DNA of 64,000 nucleotides, from assembly GCA_034665745.1 (NCBI GenBank), contig JAXDJJ010000062.1, positions 15,364 through 79,363 of the forward strand, read 5' to 3'. The stretch comes from JAXDJJ01 sp034665745 (lineage in GTDB: Bacteria; Actinomycetota; CADDZG01; WHSQ01). The position numbers were made by a program, and so were the translations under genes. Numbering within the stretch: position 1 is the first letter of the stretch; every line of letters begins with the position of its first letter. The notes under the pieces are model-generated. The model searched no databases and had not been told where the DNA came from. It was given only the letters and a program-made list of their open reading frames with translations. This document shows, one piece after another, positions 1 through 9,186 of the stretch.

Positions 1-18
1 GTTTCCCAGGAGAGCCCC

Positions 19-2988
19 ATGAAGCGTTCCGCCAACCTAGCCATCGCACTCGCCCTGTTCGCAGGGCTGCTGCCCGTCGTCACGGCGGGTGTCGCGTCCG
101 CGCAGACAGACGGCACTCCCCTGGCGGTGGCTCGCGACACGGAGCCCGTGGTTCTCACCGGTGCGAGCTTCGCGAAGTGGGCCGCTCCTGCAGACGCTGC
201 AGTCAAGGCCCCCTCCGTTAACGGCAAGCGCTGCTTGGCTGCGCAGAACGGTGCCGAAGCGGTTCCTGGTGGATTCTTCGACGAAGAGCGTGACTGCACC
301 CACAACACCTACGAAGAGCCTGACGCGTCGTCGTCGACCGCAACCAACGAAGCCGTCACCGGCACGCCGACCGATCGGTTGCTCGGCTACCGCTGGACCG
401 GTACTAAGTTCGAGCAGATCCCGTTCCAAGTGGACGAGATGCAGGTCCGCTACCTCTCTAACAACAACTCTGGTTTCGCCTTCTACTCCGAGACCGACCA
501 GCACACGACCTATGTCTTCGACCGCGAGGCCTACCGCTGGACCGAGGATTACGGCAGCGAGCGACCGACCGATCCGATGGCGCCGTGCATCGCAAAGCCT
601 TCAAGTGACGTCGCGCCCGACAAGGTCCCCGGTCTAGACACAGACGACGAGCTCGCGTTCATGGCCAAGGATGCAGGGCAGCAGGCAGCCAGCACCGCGC
701 CGTTGCCGACCGGGATCGTCGACTCTTACGAGGTCGGCGTGTTCGATCCCATCAGCGGCGGGACCTCTTACATCTACGTCATGAAAGCCGGCGACGAGGG
801 ACCGAAGCCACTATTCGATGCAACGAACGGATACGTCCGCTACGCACGCGATGACGCTGAGGACAAGAACATCTTCCTCTACTCGCAGAGCTCGTACGGC
901 GACTACGGCGCAGCAGCGAAGGGCCCGTGGTACGACCCCGCGACCGGCATCTGTCACTCCGCCGAGGCAGAGTGGAAGCAGCGCCGCCCGAGCGATGCCG
1001 CAACCATCCGCACCCCCCGTTACCGCTTCCGCTATGACGGTCGTTGGCTCATGACCGAGCTACGCGTCAACAACCACGACGACGGTACATCCACGAGCAT
1101 CCCGACCGACGCCGCATACTCGACCGACCTGATCGACCAGTGGAAAGCCCGTGCCTTCCAGCAACGCCCCGGTGGCGAGACACCTTGTTGCGGTTATGAG
1201 GAAGAGGTCAACAACTGGGGTGGTTCGTCGATCCTCATGGGCGAGCGTTCCGGTCCCGTGCGGACGATCCGCGAGACATGGGGCGCCGACTCCGGCACGA
1301 ACGTCATCCGCCGCGAGATCTTCTACCGCAGCGAGGTCCGCTTCGGGACCTATCTTCGGGTTCACGTGATCCCACCTGCAGACGGCATCTACGCACAGTG
1401 GGACTACAACGCAGGCATCGCCCAGCGCTATTACAACTCGGTCCTCACCGCGCAGGGCCGGGCCGAAGGCGTGGCGATCGACGGTCAGGACGACGAGGTC
1501 TTCGGGAACTCGCGCATGCACGTCGCAAGCGATGGTGTGCGTATCGACGAGCTGACTCCCGGCGACGATGAGATCGTGGTCGGTGAACCCACTGACGGTT
1601 GTCCGCAGGACCCGATCGAAGACCCGACCGGTCAGTTGGACGGTGCCTGCATCAACAATGACATCGACTCCCCCGACCCGACCTTCTCCGGAACCAACGC
1701 CGGTCTCAACTGGGAAGAGGTCGCCGGCCCGTTCGGCACGCTCGTGACTCGGACCGCGGTCAAGCAGTACACGCCGGGCGGAACCGCCCAGAGTTTGATG
1801 GCGGTCCCCTACTACCGTGACGATTCGTGTTTCGACGACGGCACCGGTTCCAACCCCGGCCCCCACCTGCACAAGCGTTCCGTGGACGACGGCGAATATG
1901 CCGAGTTCGAGGGCGATGCACGCACGTGTTGGACGCCCGCCGACGGCACGCCTCCACCTGAGGGCGACGCGCACTTCTGGCAGGGCTCGATCGGGACCCA
2001 CGGCATCCACATCCTTGCCATCGCCGATTCGGACAACGCGGGGATGACGATCCCGTTGACCGAGATCGACGCGGAACAGCGCGTTGTCGTTCTCGAGTCC
2101 GACCCCGGCAACGTCGGCGACACGTACGGCCGCCAGAACGAAAAGCCTCTCCTTGTCGTGGCACGGCCCGAGCGCAGAGACGCAGCTCCTCTTCCCGTCC
2201 CGACCAACCTGCCGCCGGCGCCCGGTCCCACGAGCATCCCGAGCCCACCGAACCCGGGCCCGGTGCCCACCCCATGCGTGACCGATGGCCCGGGCCCCAC
2301 CGAATGTCCCAAGCCCAAGCCGACGGCCTCGTCGTCGCCGACCGCGACCGCGAGCCCAACCGCCAAGCCGAAGCCAAGCTCGTCTCCTTCGGCAACCGCG
2401 CAGACGCAGACCGTCCAGGTCACCACGACCATCGCGAGCGACCGCTCGACACTGACCTCCGGCCGCGACCTCACCCTTTCCGGGGTAGTGACAGCACCAC
2501 GCCAGTGCTCCGGCCCGTTCGATGTCGAGATCTCTAGGCGCTTGTTCGGAACCTCGACCTTCGAGCCGTTCGAGATGACCACGACCGCAAGCGACGGTGC
2601 GTGGAACGTCGTCTCACGCGCCGAGTACAACGCGTCCTACCGGGCGACCCCGGTGTCCAAGGGCAGCTGCCACGGCGAGAGCTCGACACCGATCGACGTC
2701 ACTGCCCATGCTGCAGTTGAGCTGACCGGAACCGGAAGCTGCGTCGGCGGCAACGATCCGCAGCCGATGATGGTGAAGGGCACGGTGGCTCCGGATGCCG
2801 CAGGGACGAAAGTCGTGCTCCAGGCCCGATCGAAGAACCGTTGGATAAAGGTCGATTCCGCCAAACTCGACAAGGGCTCACGCTTCTCGCTGAGCTCGAC
2901 GGTCTGCACCGGGAAGTTCCGAGTGTCATGGCCGCAACAGACGGACCTCAACCTTTCCGGGACGAAGGGCTTCCGCCTCCACAGGTAG
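19..2988 (+). CDS. Large secreted protein with Pro/Ser/Thr-rich linker and C-terminal Ig-like region
   Basis: The 989-residue product begins with a classical Sec signal peptide (basic MKR, hydrophobic core, cleavage near ASAQT at about residue 30). Residues about 35-715 form one long region with many Trp, Tyr and Asp residues that I do not recognise. Residues about 720-800 are a low-complexity Pro/Ser/Thr linker of the kind seen between exported domains. The last 190 residues look like two beta-sandwich (Ig-like) repeats containing Cys pairs and the pattern T.VVLQ...NRW..V, common in actinobacterial surface proteins. AGGAGA lies a few bases before the ATG. There is no LPXTG motif and no C-terminal membrane anchor, so release or non-covalent wall association is likely. 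The function of the main domain is unknown. Confidence 0.85.
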   Translation: MKRSANLAIALALFAGLLPVVTAGVASAQTDGTPLAVARDTEPVVLTGASFAKWAAPADAAVKAPSVNGKRCLAAQNGAEAVPGGFFDEERDCTHNTYEEPDASSSTATNEAVTGTPTDRLLGYRWTGTKFEQIPFQVDEMQVRYLSNNNSGFAFYSETDQHTTYVFDREAYRWTEDYGSERPTDPMAPCIAKPSSDVAPDKVPGLDTDDELAFMAKDAGQQAASTAPLPTGIVDSYEVGVFDPISGGTSYIYVMKAGDEGPKPLFDATNGYVRYARDDAEDKNIFLYSQSSYGDYGAAAKGPWYDPATGICHSAEAEWKQRRPSDAATIRTPRYRFRYDGRWLMTELRVNNHDDGTSTSIPTDAAYSTDLIDQWKARAFQQRPGGETPCCGYEEEVNNWGGSSILMGERSGPVRTIRETWGADSGTNVIRREIFYRSEVRFGTYLRVHVIPPADGIYAQWDYNAGIAQRYYNSVLTAQGRAEGVAIDGQDDEVFGNSRMHVASDGVRIDELTPGDDEIVVGEPTDGCPQDPIEDPTGQLDGACINNDIDSPDPTFSGTNAGLNWEEVAGPFGTLVTRTAVKQYTPGGTAQSLMAVPYYRDDSCFDDGTGSNPGPHLHKRSVDDGEYAEFEGDARTCWTPADGTPPPEGDAHFWQGSIGTHGIHILAIADSDNAGMTIPLTEIDAEQRVVVLESDPGNVGDTYGRQNEKPLLVVARPERRDAAPLPVPTNLPPAPGPTSIPSPPNPGPVPTPCVTDGPGPTECPKPKPTASSSPTATASPTAKPKPSSSPSATAQTQTVQVTTTIASDRSTLTSGRDLTLSGVVTAPRQCSGPFDVEISRRLFGTSTFEPFEMTTTASDGAWNVVSRAEYNASYRATPVSKGSCHGESSTPIDVTAHAAVELTGTGSCVGGNDPQPMMVKGTVAPDAAGTKVVLQARSKNRWIKVDSAKLDKGSRFSLSSTVCTGKFRVSWPQQTDLNLSGTKGFRLHR

Positions 2989-3045
2989 GCTTGGTCTCCT
3001 AGGTCACGACGCCCGTTCCGCGTCATCTACCCGGAGGAGACCCAC

Positions 3046-4206
3046 ATGCCTGAAGCCGTCATCGTCGCAACCGCACGCACCCCGATCGGCCGCGCCAAGA
3101 AGGGTGTCCTCGCGGATGTACGCCCCGATGACCTTCTCGCGTTCGCCCTGCGAGATGTGATGAGCAAAGTGCCCGAGGTCGACACCGGCGAGATCGTCGA
3201 CGTGATGGTCGGTTGCGGCTTCCCCGAGGCCAAGCAGGGCATGAACCTGGCACGTCGCGGCGCGCTGCTCGCCGGCTTCCCCGAGCACGTTCCCGGGACG
3301 ACGGTCAACCGCTTCTGTGCCTCGAGTCTGCAGACGATCCGCATGGCGTTCCACGCGATCAAGGCCGGTGAAGGCGATGTCTTCCTTGCCGGTGGGGTCG
3401 AGTCCATCTCACAGGTTGACGGCTACCCGAAGGACGTGGACGAGCTGCACCCCAAGCTGTTTGGGGATGACGCAGAGATCGCGAACGTCTACATCCCGAT
3501 GGGCATGACGGCCGAGAACGTCGCCGAGCAGTACGACGTGAGCCGCGAGGACATGGATCGCTTCGCCCAGCAGTCACAAGAGCGTGCGATTGCTGCGCAG
3601 GAGTCCGGTTTCTTCGGCCGTGAGATCACGGCCTACACGAAGGCCGACGGCACCCTCGTCGACAGAGACGATGGCCCTCGTGCCAGCTCGACCCTCGAGA
3701 AGCTGCAGTCACTCGAACCGGCGTTCAAGCCTGGCGGCAAGGTCACCGCAGGCAACGCGTGTCCGTTGAACGACGGTGCAGCCGCCGTCCTGGTCATGAG
3801 CGAAGAGCGCGCCAGCCAGCTGGGCCTCAAGCCACGGGCGCGCATCATCGCGTCGAGCGTTTCCGGCATCGCCCCGGAGATCATGGGTGTGGGTCCGATC
3901 GAGGCCGTTCGCAAGGTGCTCAAGCAGGCCGGCATGTCGATCGACAACATCGACACGATGGAGCTTAACGAGGCTTTCGCCGCTCAGGTCATCCCCGTCT
4001 GTCGCGAGGTCGGGATCGACCCGTTCTCGGACAAGCTCAACCCGCACGGTGGTGCGATCGCACTCGGCCACCCCTACGGCATGACCGGAGCTCGCATCAT
4101 GGGCACGCTGTTGAACGACCTGGAGACACACGAGAAGACGATCGGTCTCGAAACGATGTGTGTCGGTGGCGGCCAGGGCATGGCCATGATCATCGAGCGC
4201 CTGTAG
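3046..4206 (+). CDS. Thiolase (acetyl-CoA C-acyltransferase)
   Basis: A 386-residue type II thiolase of normal length. It catalyses either thiolytic cleavage of 3-ketoacyl-CoA or the reverse condensation, in the cytoplasm. The nucleophilic Cys is C91 in NRFCASSLQTI, the His is H342 in GGAIALGHPYG, and the second catalytic Cys is C372 in CVGGGQG near the C-terminus. The start is supported by GGAGGA seven or so bases upstream of the ATG. It stands alone between a secreted-protein gene and a convergent response-regulator gene, so it is not in an obvious beta-oxidation operon. Whether it is degradative (FadA-like) or biosynthetic cannot be told from sequence alone. The window also encodes two enoyl-CoA hydratases and an acyl-CoA dehydrogenase that could act in the same kind of pathway. 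Confidence 0.93.
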   Translation: MPEAVIVATARTPIGRAKKGVLADVRPDDLLAFALRDVMSKVPEVDTGEIVDVMVGCGFPEAKQGMNLARRGALLAGFPEHVPGTTVNRFCASSLQTIRMAFHAIKAGEGDVFLAGGVESISQVDGYPKDVDELHPKLFGDDAEIANVYIPMGMTAENVAEQYDVSREDMDRFAQQSQERAIAAQESGFFGREITAYTKADGTLVDRDDGPRASSTLEKLQSLEPAFKPGGKVTAGNACPLNDGAAAVLVMSEERASQLGLKPRARIIASSVSGIAPEIMGVGPIEAVRKVLKQAGMSIDNIDTMELNEAFAAQVIPVCREVGIDPFSDKLNPHGGAIALGHPYGMTGARIMGTLLNDLETHEKTIGLETMCVGGGQGMAMIIERL

Positions 4207-4212
4207 GTCGCC

Positions 4213-4572
4213 TTAGGCGGCGGGTGCCAGGAGCCCTTCACATACCGGGATCAGCTGGCCGATCTCGTTCTTGACGAGGAAGGTATCGGCCCACATCGGG
4301 GCATCGGTCAGGACCGCCGAGAACGCCACGATCTTGCAGTCGGGACAGTGCTTGCGGATGAACTCCGCGGCCTTCGACCCGTCCCAGCGCGGCATGAAGA
4401 AATCGAGCACCACCACGTCGGGGGTTAGGTCGGCGGCGAGCATCGCGCCCTCGAAACCGTCCGCGGCTACCCCACCGATGCGGAAGCCGCCATGCATCTG
4501 GAAGACGGCCGATAGCAGCTCGCGCATGCTCGCGTCGTCGTCTACTAACAGCACCACCGGTCGCTTCGCCAT
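4213..4572 (-). CDS. Single-domain response regulator (receiver only)
   Basis: A 119-residue CheY-like receiver without an output domain. Visible key residues are the acidic triad D11-D13 in LLVDDDAS, phospho-acceptor D57 in VVVLDFFMP, S85 in VAFSA, and K101 in FLVKNEI. I chose the ATG at 4572, which opens with MAKRPVVLLVDD as expected for a receiver. An in-frame TTG at 4608 would add 12 residues. The gene follows the histidine kinase on the same strand with a 66-nt gap, so the two very likely form one operon and a phosphorelay pair. With no DNA-binding domain, output must be by protein contact or by phosphotransfer to another protein. It converges with the thiolase gene with only six bases between them. 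Confidence 0.9.
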   Translation of the reverse strand: MAKRPVVLLVDDDASMRELLSAVFQMHGGFRIGGVAADGFEGAMLAADLTPDVVVLDFFMPRWDGSKAAEFIRKHCPDCKIVAFSAVLTDAPMWADTFLVKNEIGQLIPVCEGLLAPAA

Positions 4573-4638
4573 GGGCTCATCGTGACCGTGACCCCCGAGG
4601 GTCAGCAATAGCCCGAATTGTCTATTTGTCCTGACCCG

Positions 4639-6018
4639 TTAGGCCGAACGCGTATGACGCTGGGAGACCGCGACCGCACCCCCGCGCGGCAAGGTGACTT
4701 GGGCTTGGGTGCCGTTGCCGCTGCTCGAGATCTCGAACCTCCCACCGTGATCGGCCACCAGTGTCGCCACGATGTGAAGGCCCAGTCCCGTGCCGCTCTG
4801 GATGTTCTCGTCTACGCGGACGAGGGGTTCTTTCACCAGCCTGAGATCGACAGGATCCATGCCTGGACCCTCATCCGTCACGCTGATCACGATCGAGTTG
4901 CGGTACGAATCGAGCGACAGGCGGACCCTGCCTTTGGTGTAGCGCAACGCGTTATCCACGAGGTTCTGGACGGCCTGCTCGACCACGAACGGGTCGATCT
5001 CGCCGGTCACCTCCGAAGCGGGCAGAGCAACGTCGAGGCGCGCCTCGTCGTACGGGAGCCCTGCGCACGCTCGCTCTACTGAACGCCTGACGTCGTGGAC
5101 GACACGATGGACGGTGACGCCCTCGAGCTCGACCCGGGCAGCTTCGAGGATCCGTTCCACGAGCATCTTCAAGCGCCCGCCTTGCTCCTGGATCGATCGA
5201 GCGAACTCGAGCTTCGTCTCGTCGGGCAAGCGCTCCCAGTGATGTTCGAGGGTGCTCGAGTAGCCGATGATCGAAGTGAGGGGTGTCCGCAATTCGTGAG
5301 ACACCGTTTGAAGGAAGCGGGACTTCACGACGTTCGCGGCTCTCAGGTAGGCAACCGAGGCACGATCCTTGGCCATGACGTGTGCCCGTTCAAGCGCACG
5401 TGCGGCCCCGTCCGTGAACCGCTCTAGGACCTCCATAAGGTCCGGATCGTCAGCACCACGCGGCAATGCGAGCTGAAGCATCCCGATCTCGACGCCATCG
5501 ACAACCAGCGGAAGGTCCACCATCTCGACGATCTCTAGAGCTGCTGGGTTGACGACAACTGCGTGCCTGCGGGCAACGCTGACCTCACCAACGTCATCGT
5601 CGAACGTCCGAACCGCTCCACCCTCTGCACCGACGAGGTCGATGGCCGCATCGAGAACGACATCCAAGACGTCTTGGATCATCAAGGGGGCGTTGAGCCG
5701 GTCCCCGGCATCGAGCAGGGACGACAGCACATCCAGGCGATTCTGGAGGCCGATAGATGCGTCGCGATAGCGCTCGGTCAGCTGAGCGTGGGCGTTCAGA
5801 GACCGGTCACGCTCGATCACAAGTGCGACGAAACCCGCCGTGAGTGCCAGGATCCCCCAGCGAGCTGCCCCAGGGGTTAGTTGAAGGGGCGCCAGGATGT
5901 CTGGATCGAGTGAGCTGAGCACGACGGACAGGAGAGCAAAGGCTCCGAGGAGCACCGAAACCGAGGCCAGCAGGCGACTTCTTCGCCTCTGGATCTCTGC
6001 CGTGGTCAAGCGATCCAC
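4639..6018 (-). CDS. Membrane sensor histidine kinase with GAF-like domain
   Basis: A 459-residue kinase. Two N-terminal hydrophobic stretches (about 17-37 and 53-68) act as membrane segments with almost no extracytoplasmic loop, so the signal is probably intramembrane or cytoplasmic. Residues about 95-210 look like a GAF domain. The HisKA box is VSHELRTPLTSI with phospho-accepting H241. The ATPase domain shows the N box NLVDNALRYT, G1 box DEGPGMD and G2 box GTGLGLHIV. The length is ordinary for GAF-HisKA-HATPase kinases. The product should autophosphorylate H241 and pass the phosphate to the receiver encoded just downstream. The ligand is unknown, and the divergent BNR gene 138 nt away is a conceivable target only by position. 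Confidence 0.9.
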   Translation of the reverse strand: MDRLTTAEIQRRRSRLLASVSVLLGAFALLSVVLSSLDPDILAPLQLTPGAARWGILALTAGFVALVIERDRSLNAHAQLTERYRDASIGLQNRLDVLSSLLDAGDRLNAPLMIQDVLDVVLDAAIDLVGAEGGAVRTFDDDVGEVSVARRHAVVVNPAALEIVEMVDLPLVVDGVEIGMLQLALPRGADDPDLMEVLERFTDGAARALERAHVMAKDRASVAYLRAANVVKSRFLQTVSHELRTPLTSIIGYSSTLEHHWERLPDETKLEFARSIQEQGGRLKMLVERILEAARVELEGVTVHRVVHDVRRSVERACAGLPYDEARLDVALPASEVTGEIDPFVVEQAVQNLVDNALRYTKGRVRLSLDSYRNSIVISVTDEGPGMDPVDLRLVKEPLVRVDENIQSGTGLGLHIVATLVADHGGRFEISSSGNGTQAQVTLPRGGAVAVSQRHTRSA

Positions 6019-6156
6019 GGACGGCCGCCTTTCCCGTCATGACCCGAAATGACTAGTTATCTAGGGCATCGGCATCTAGGGTTGCGGCCTTGAGGGAGGG
6101 AACCGCCCCCTGAGGGCGAACCAAAAAGGTCAAGACCACCGGATGGAGGAATCGCT

Positions 6157-7584
6157 TTGCTGACTTCGACCACAAGACGCGCTGCCGTTGCTACGGTCGC
6201 CGTCGCGCTGATCGCAAGCCTCACCGCTCTCGTCGCACCGAGCTCCAACGCTGTCGAGAAAGGTCGCGAGGGCACGGGCAAGACCGCCGTCGCTCACTAT
6301 GCAGGAGCGGAAGTCATCAACGGCAACCACCGGGGACCGGACCCTCGTTTGTTCCGCGTCGGTCTGGCTGCAGGCGAGCCAACCGTCGGTGCGAGCAACG
6401 AAGGAAACGTCTACTTCGTCGCCCTTCCCGGCGCCGCCACCAAGGTGCTGAAGTCCGGTGACGAGGGCCAGAGCTGGGAGGACATCTCTCCCACCCTTCC
6501 GACCGGACAGAACACCCACAGGATCAGCCTCGACCCATACATCTACATGGACGACGCCGAGGGTGTCGACCGTCTCTTCACGATCGACCTCACCGTCGCG
6601 TGCTCCTACATGTCGTTCTCGGATGACGAGGGTGCGAGCTGGATCACGAACCCATTGGCATGTGGGCGACCAGTTAACGACCACCAGACGTTGTTCTCGG
6701 GTCCGCCCAAGAGCAGCCTCACGGTCAACTACCCGAACGCTCTCTATTACTGCTGGAACGACGTCGCATCGTCATCGTGCTCGAAGTCGATCGATGGTGG
6801 GCTCACGTTCCGTCCCACCGGCTTCCCTGCCTACCCGGGCGTAGACGCCACGGGGGGCGGCGGTTTCTGCGGTGGCCTTCACGGACACGGTCATGTCGAC
6901 CAACAGGGCAACGTCTACCTGCCACGCGAGTACTGCGGCCAGCCCTGGCTCGCGATCAGCAATGACGAGGGCACGACGTGGACGAACGTGCAGATCGCAA
7001 AGAACGGGGCCGAGGGCAGTGACCCCAGCGTCGCGGTCGACCGCAAGGGCAACATCTATTACATGTGGGTGGCGAGAGACCGCCTCCCCTACCTCTCGAT
7101 CTCGAAGGACCACGGCAAGTCGTGGTCCAAGCCGATGATGGTTGGTGCTCCCGGTGTAACCGAGGCGAACCTCCCGTCGCTCGACGTCGGCCTGGGTGGC
7201 ACCGGCAAGGTTGCGATGGTCTATTACGGCAGCGAGAACTCCCGCTTCCCCAAGTGCAAGCGTGACTGCACCGACAAGGATTACGCGAAGACGACGTGGA
7301 ACGGCTACATGGCCGTCACCTCCAACGCCTTGGACAAGAACCCGATCTTCTACTCGACCACCGTCAATGAGAAGAGCGACCCCTTGAAGCGCAAGACCTG
7401 CGGCCCCGGTCGCTGCGACACCGTGGTCTACGACTTCATCGACGTCGTGATCGCACCCGACGGCCAGGTGTGGAGCGCATTCGTCGACGCCTGCACGATC
7501 ACGTGTTCTGGTCCCGAAGGTCTCCAGGACGGCGGGAATGACGGGATCGTGGGCCACCTCGTGGGCGGTCCCAACCTCCAGTAG
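6157..7584 (+). CDS. Secreted BNR/Asp-box repeat protein (sialidase-like propeller), copy 1
   Basis: A 475-residue exported protein. The TTG start is chosen because GGAGGA sits six bases upstream and the product then opens with a good signal peptide (STTRRAA, hydrophobic core, cleavage near SSNA about residue 31). Asp-box motifs of the form SxDxGxxW recur: GDEGQSW about 101, SDDEGASW about 155, SNDEGTTW about 269 and SKDHGKSW about 313. This predicts a beta-propeller of the exo-alpha-sialidase/BNR superfamily. I do not see a convincing sialidase Arg triad or FRIP motif, so enzymatic activity should not be assumed. Many paired Cys residues (YYCWND, SSSCSKS, ETC/KTCGPGRC, DACT) suggest disulfides outside the cell. 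The next gene is a clear tandem paralogue. Confidence 0.85.
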   Translation: MLTSTTRRAAVATVAVALIASLTALVAPSSNAVEKGREGTGKTAVAHYAGAEVINGNHRGPDPRLFRVGLAAGEPTVGASNEGNVYFVALPGAATKVLKSGDEGQSWEDISPTLPTGQNTHRISLDPYIYMDDAEGVDRLFTIDLTVACSYMSFSDDEGASWITNPLACGRPVNDHQTLFSGPPKSSLTVNYPNALYYCWNDVASSSCSKSIDGGLTFRPTGFPAYPGVDATGGGGFCGGLHGHGHVDQQGNVYLPREYCGQPWLAISNDEGTTWTNVQIAKNGAEGSDPSVAVDRKGNIYYMWVARDRLPYLSISKDHGKSWSKPMMVGAPGVTEANLPSLDVGLGGTGKVAMVYYGSENSRFPKCKRDCTDKDYAKTTWNGYMAVTSNALDKNPIFYSTTVNEKSDPLKRKTCGPGRCDTVVYDFIDVVIAPDGQVWSAFVDACTITCSGPEGLQDGGNDGIVGHLVGGPNLQ

Positions 7585-7656
7585 GCCCTCAGCACCGGGA
7601 GGGATGGTTCTGCCTACGGCGAACCACTATGGAACGTCTGCCCCACGGAGGTCCTT

Positions 7657-9186
7657 GTGGTCCTGGATCGCGCACTAACCAAGCTCAGCACCGCCGCGCT
7701 CGCTCTCGCAGTGGTCGCATCGTTCATGCTGACCGAGGCACCCCGCAGGGCTAACGCCGAAACCGGTGACCAAGGTGCCGGCGGCAAGGCGGTCGCCCAC
7801 TTCGCTGGGGGCCGGGTCATCCCAGGCAACCACAAAGGGCCCGTCTCGAAGCTGTTCCGTCCGAAAGACGGTTCAGGCGCACCGCTGAAGTCGGGCGAGC
7901 CCACCCTCGGTGTCACGAACGAAGACAACGTCTTCTACACGGCCATCCAGGGCAACACGCGGGTCGAGGTCGTGCGCTCGAAGGATGACGGCAAGTCATG
8001 GGAGATCGTGTCGCCCACCCTGCCGAATGGGCGCAACGCCCAGATCGTGTCGTTCGATCCCTACCTCTACGTCGACGACGCCGAGGGAGCCGACCGCATC
8101 TTCACGATCGACCTCACCGTCGCGTGCGCCTATCTGTCGTTCAGCGATGACGAGGGCGAGTCGTGGACCACGAACCCATTGGCGTGTGGCCGCCCGGTGA
8201 ACGACCACCAGACATTGTTCTCCGGCCCCCCTGCCATCAGCCCCACTTTGAACTACCCGAACGTTGTCTATTACTGCTGGAACGACATCGGTTCGTCGTC
8301 ATGTTCCAAGTCTCTCGATGGTGGCATCACGTTCGTGCCCACCGGCACACCGGCGTTCAACGGTTACGACCCGAACGCCGAGACGCCCGGCCCCCCCGAG
8401 AGCCCCACCGGCCACAGGCCCGCCAACTGCGGAGGGCTTCATGGCCACGGACACGTCGGGGCCGACGGAACCGTTTACATCCCGAAAGGCCACTGCGGTC
8501 AGCCATGGTTGGCGATAAGTCACGACGAGGGCGCAACCTGGGACCGCGTTCAGGTTGCCGACAACGGCGTCGCCGATCATGAAGCCAGTGTCGCGACCGA
8601 CGCGAAGGGCAACATCTATTACGTCTACATCGGTGCCGACCGCCTCGTCTATCTCGTGACCTCTAAAGACGGGGGCAAGAAATGGTCTAAGCCGTTGATG
8701 ATCGCGGCCCCCAAGGTGAACGAGTCCGGTATCCCCAGCCTCGACGTTGGCGGGGTCGGCAAGATCGCCGTCGCCTACATGGGCACCACGAACTCACCCG
8801 GAAAGCCGTTCCCGAAGTCGCCGGGCACCCAGACGAACCCCGACTGCCAGGTCGCGCAGCTCGACTGCCCGCCGCCCGCGGAGTACGCCAACACGACGTG
8901 GAATGGCTACGTCACGATCTCTGCCGACGCCCTGGACAGCAATCCGGTGTTCTATTCGGCCCCCGTGAACTCGCCGAAGGATCCATTCAAGCGCGAGACC
9001 TGCGGACCGGGTCGCTGTGGACTAACGATCCTCGACTTCATCGATGTCGTCATCGCACCCGACGGCGAGGTCTGGAGCGCGTGGGTCGACGCGTGCACGT
9101 TGTCCTGTGCTGCGCAAGATGGAGCGAAAGACGCCGGTTCTGAAGCCGTCGTCGGCCACTTCGTCGGGGGGCCGAACCTCCGCTAA
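7657..9186 (+). CDS. Secreted BNR/Asp-box repeat protein, copy 2
   Basis: A 509-residue exported paralogue of the preceding gene. The start is a GTG at 7657 with GGAGG five bases upstream. A signal peptide covers about residues 1-33. Conserved blocks shared with copy 1 include YYCWND, SSSCSKS, CGGLHGHGHV, CGQPWLAIS, ETCGPGRC and DFIDVVIAPDG, in the same order. Compared with copy 1 it carries short insertions, for example a Pro-rich stretch around residue 245 and a Cys-containing segment around residue 395. Asp boxes are again present (SDDEGESW, SHDEGATW, SKDGGKKW). The 3' end overlaps the convergent dehalogenase gene by four bases. Role unknown; a secreted binding or glycan-active propeller is the most likely reading. 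Confidence 0.85.
   Translation: MVLDRALTKLSTAALALAVVASFMLTEAPRRANAETGDQGAGGKAVAHFAGGRVIPGNHKGPVSKLFRPKDGSGAPLKSGEPTLGVTNEDNVFYTAIQGNTRVEVVRSKDDGKSWEIVSPTLPNGRNAQIVSFDPYLYVDDAEGADRIFTIDLTVACAYLSFSDDEGESWTTNPLACGRPVNDHQTLFSGPPAISPTLNYPNVVYYCWNDIGSSSCSKSLDGGITFVPTGTPAFNGYDPNAETPGPPESPTGHRPANCGGLHGHGHVGADGTVYIPKGHCGQPWLAISHDEGATWDRVQVADNGVADHEASVATDAKGNIYYVYIGADRLVYLVTSKDGGKKWSKPLMIAAPKVNESGIPSLDVGGVGKIAVAYMGTTNSPGKPFPKSPGTQTNPDCQVAQLDCPPPAEYANTTWNGYVTISADALDSNPVFYSAPVNSPKDPFKRETCGPGRCGLTILDFIDVVIAPDGEVWSAWVDACTLSCAAQDGAKDAGSEAVVGHFVGGPNLR

Noticed and set aside
1060..2010. 316-codon open frame on the minus strand
   Set aside because: It is antisense to the large secreted protein, with no SD and no recognisable domain; typical high-GC shadow.
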